A stretch of DNA of 7,267 nucleotides from Planctomycetota bacterium. Its GTDB lineage: Bacteria > Planctomycetota > Phycisphaerae > UBA1845 > PWPN01. Within the stretch, counting starts at the first letter, position 1; each line of letters begins with the position of its first letter. The stretch is taken from contig JACQVT010000064.1 of NCBI GenBank assembly GCA_016209665.1, positions 1 to 7,267 on the forward strand, read 5' to 3'. A program made the translations under genes and the position numbers. Below the pieces are notes generated by a model that saw only the letters and a program-made list of their open reading frames with translations, was not told the origin of the DNA and did no database searches. Shown here one piece after another: positions 6,304-7,267 of the stretch.

Positions 6304-6352
6304 CGGTCCCGGCGTGCGGGCCAAGCCGGTTTGCCTGGAGCATTCATCGACT

Positions 6353-7267
6353 ATGGACGGACGTGAGCGATTCCTGATCGCGCTGGCCTGCGGCGAACCC
6401 GACCGCGTCCCGGTGTTCGAGCAACTGTACCACCAAGCATTGTACGAACACTGTCTGGGCCGAGCGCCGCAGTGGTACGACAACCTGGGGGCGGTGGGCC
6501 TGGCCGCACGCCTGAGGATCGATGCGACAGTCGCCGTGTACGATGGATATCCTGCTTTCGTCCCCGCCGGAACGCACAGTCGCTGGCAGAGTGAATGGGG
6601 CGTAACCTACGAACTGCAAGCGTGCGGCTGGCCAACTGGCTATCCGGTCGACTCATTCCCGTTCGACGAGGCTCGGATCCGAGACTGGACGCCCCCCGAG
6701 CTGGACGCAGCCCGACGCTTTCGAACCATCGCTGAGGCGGCGGAACTGGCCCACAGTGAAGGCCTTGCACTGGTGGCCGGCCTGCGAGGGCCCCTGGCGC
6801 TGGTTGTGTGGCACTTTCTGGGTATGCAAGATGTCATGATCGGGCTGACGGAACAGCCGACGGTGATTGAGCGGGCCGTTCAGCATTACCTCACGTTCCA
6901 TGAGCCGGCCGCGGAGGCGCTCGCTGAAGCCGGGGCTGACGCCGTGTTCCTGACTGAAGACCTCGGCTCGAACACCGGGCCGTTGCTCAGCGTGGATATG
7001 TACCGGCGATTCTTTTTGGGAGCGCTGAATGCAGTGGTCGGGCGGCTGAGGGCCTGTGCGGTGCCGGTCATCCTGCATAGCGACGGGGATGTTCGCGCGT
7101 TCCTGCCTGACCTGTTGCAGAGCGGCATCTCGGCACTGCATCCCATCGAACGCCGGGCCCATATGAGTCTGAGTGAACTGAAGCGACGGTACGGCGGGCG
7201 GCTGGCTCTGTGCGGCAACGTGGATACCAAAGAGGTTCTGTCGCGGGGCACGCCCGAGCAGGTCCGA
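6353..7267 (+). CDS. URO-D/MtaA-superfamily protein, 3' partial
   Basis: The frame runs from ATG 6353 to the window edge (305 codons, no stop). The start MDGRERFLIALACGEPDRVPV is the standard N-terminus of the uroporphyrinogen decarboxylase superfamily, which is normally about 340-380 residues long, so only the C-terminal end is missing. Other family marks are FLTEDLGSNTGPLLS (Glu202, Asp203), VILHSDGDVRAFLPDLL (His242) and ALCGNVDTKEVLSRGTPEQVR (Cys287). The superfamily includes heme-pathway HemE and cobalamin- or corrinoid-linked methyltransferases such as MtaA and CmuA. This protein lacks the N-terminal tetrapyrrole-binding signature I would expect of HemE, and it resembles the large unassigned group common in environmental Planctomycetota and Lentisphaerota. 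MtaA-type zinc enzymes use H-x-C; here the motif is H-S-D, so the metal site is uncertain. The ribosome-binding sequence GGAG (6337-6340) is 12 bases from the ATG, rather far. A methyl-transfer or decarboxylase role is only inferred. Confidence 0.88.
   Translation, partial: MDGRERFLIALACGEPDRVPVFEQLYHQALYEHCLGRAPQWYDNLGAVGLAARLRIDATVAVYDGYPAFVPAGTHSRWQSEWGVTYELQACGWPTGYPVDSFPFDEARIRDWTPPELDAARRFRTIAEAAELAHSEGLALVAGLRGPLALVVWHFLGMQDVMIGLTEQPTVIERAVQHYLTFHEPAAEALAEAGADAVFLTEDLGSNTGPLLSVDMYRRFFLGALNAVVGRLRACAVPVILHSDGDVRAFLPDLLQSGISALHPIERRAHMSLSELKRRYGGRLALCGNVDTKEVLSRGTPEQVR

Noticed and set aside
6305..6322. Hairpin between the dioxygenase and URO-D genes
   Set aside because: GG-CCCG can pair with CGGG-CC around a 5-base loop with one bulged T, but the stem is short and no T-run follows. 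It was not called a terminator.
1..7267. tRNA, rRNA, CRISPR arrays, insertion sequences or phage genes
   Set aside because: No cloverleaf-like sequences, spaced direct repeats, transposase motifs or terminal inverted repeats were found by reading. The repeats present are protein-level units within coding regions.

Overview
The window is GC-rich bacterial DNA in which every recognisable gene lies on the + strand. The gene content suggests a member of the Planctomycetota or a related PVC-group bacterium, probably environmental. The reasons are a PEP-CTERM protein beside paralogues ending in dockerin-like EF-hand domains, and a phytanoyl-CoA-dioxygenase-family gene next to a URO-D-superfamily gene. 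This assignment is inferred from gene content, not from a marker gene.

Positions 1-5452 hold three consecutive exported proteins built around the same module. The module has six units of about 50-60 residues, each following a pattern like V-x-G-V-G-V-D-x-x-G-x-P-W-x-V-G, then an Asp/Asn-rich loop, then R-Y-D-x-x-T-G. Six such units suggest a six-bladed beta-propeller. Gene 1 (5' end missing) has the end of one module, a complete second module and a C-terminal dockerin-like domain. Gene 2 (1663-2880) has a signal peptide, one module and a PEP-CTERM sorting tail. Gene 3 (2990-5452) has a signal peptide, an N-terminal region resembling an alpha/beta hydrolase, one module and a dockerin-like domain. 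Corresponding units resemble each other between proteins more than neighbouring units do within one protein, so the module was probably copied as a whole. Units 1, 2, 5 and 6 carry a D-x-[DN]-x-[DN]-G-x-x-D-like loop that probably binds calcium, and units 3 and 4 do not.

Positions 5467-6303 encode a cytoplasmic Fe(II)/2-oxoglutarate dioxygenase of the PhyH family with an intact H-x-D...H...R site. It starts 14 bases after gene 3 stops. Forty-nine bases after it, from 6353 to the window edge, comes the 5' part of a URO-D/MtaA-superfamily gene, cut at residue 305. Genes 3, 4 and 5 may be one transcription unit.

The three secreted proteins look like a surface or extracellular set with different attachment signals. 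The two enzymes look like intracellular small-molecule metabolism. A shared pathway is possible but the sequence does not show it. No RNA genes, CRISPR arrays, insertion sequences or convincing terminators were seen, and no intergenic gap reaches 300 bases.
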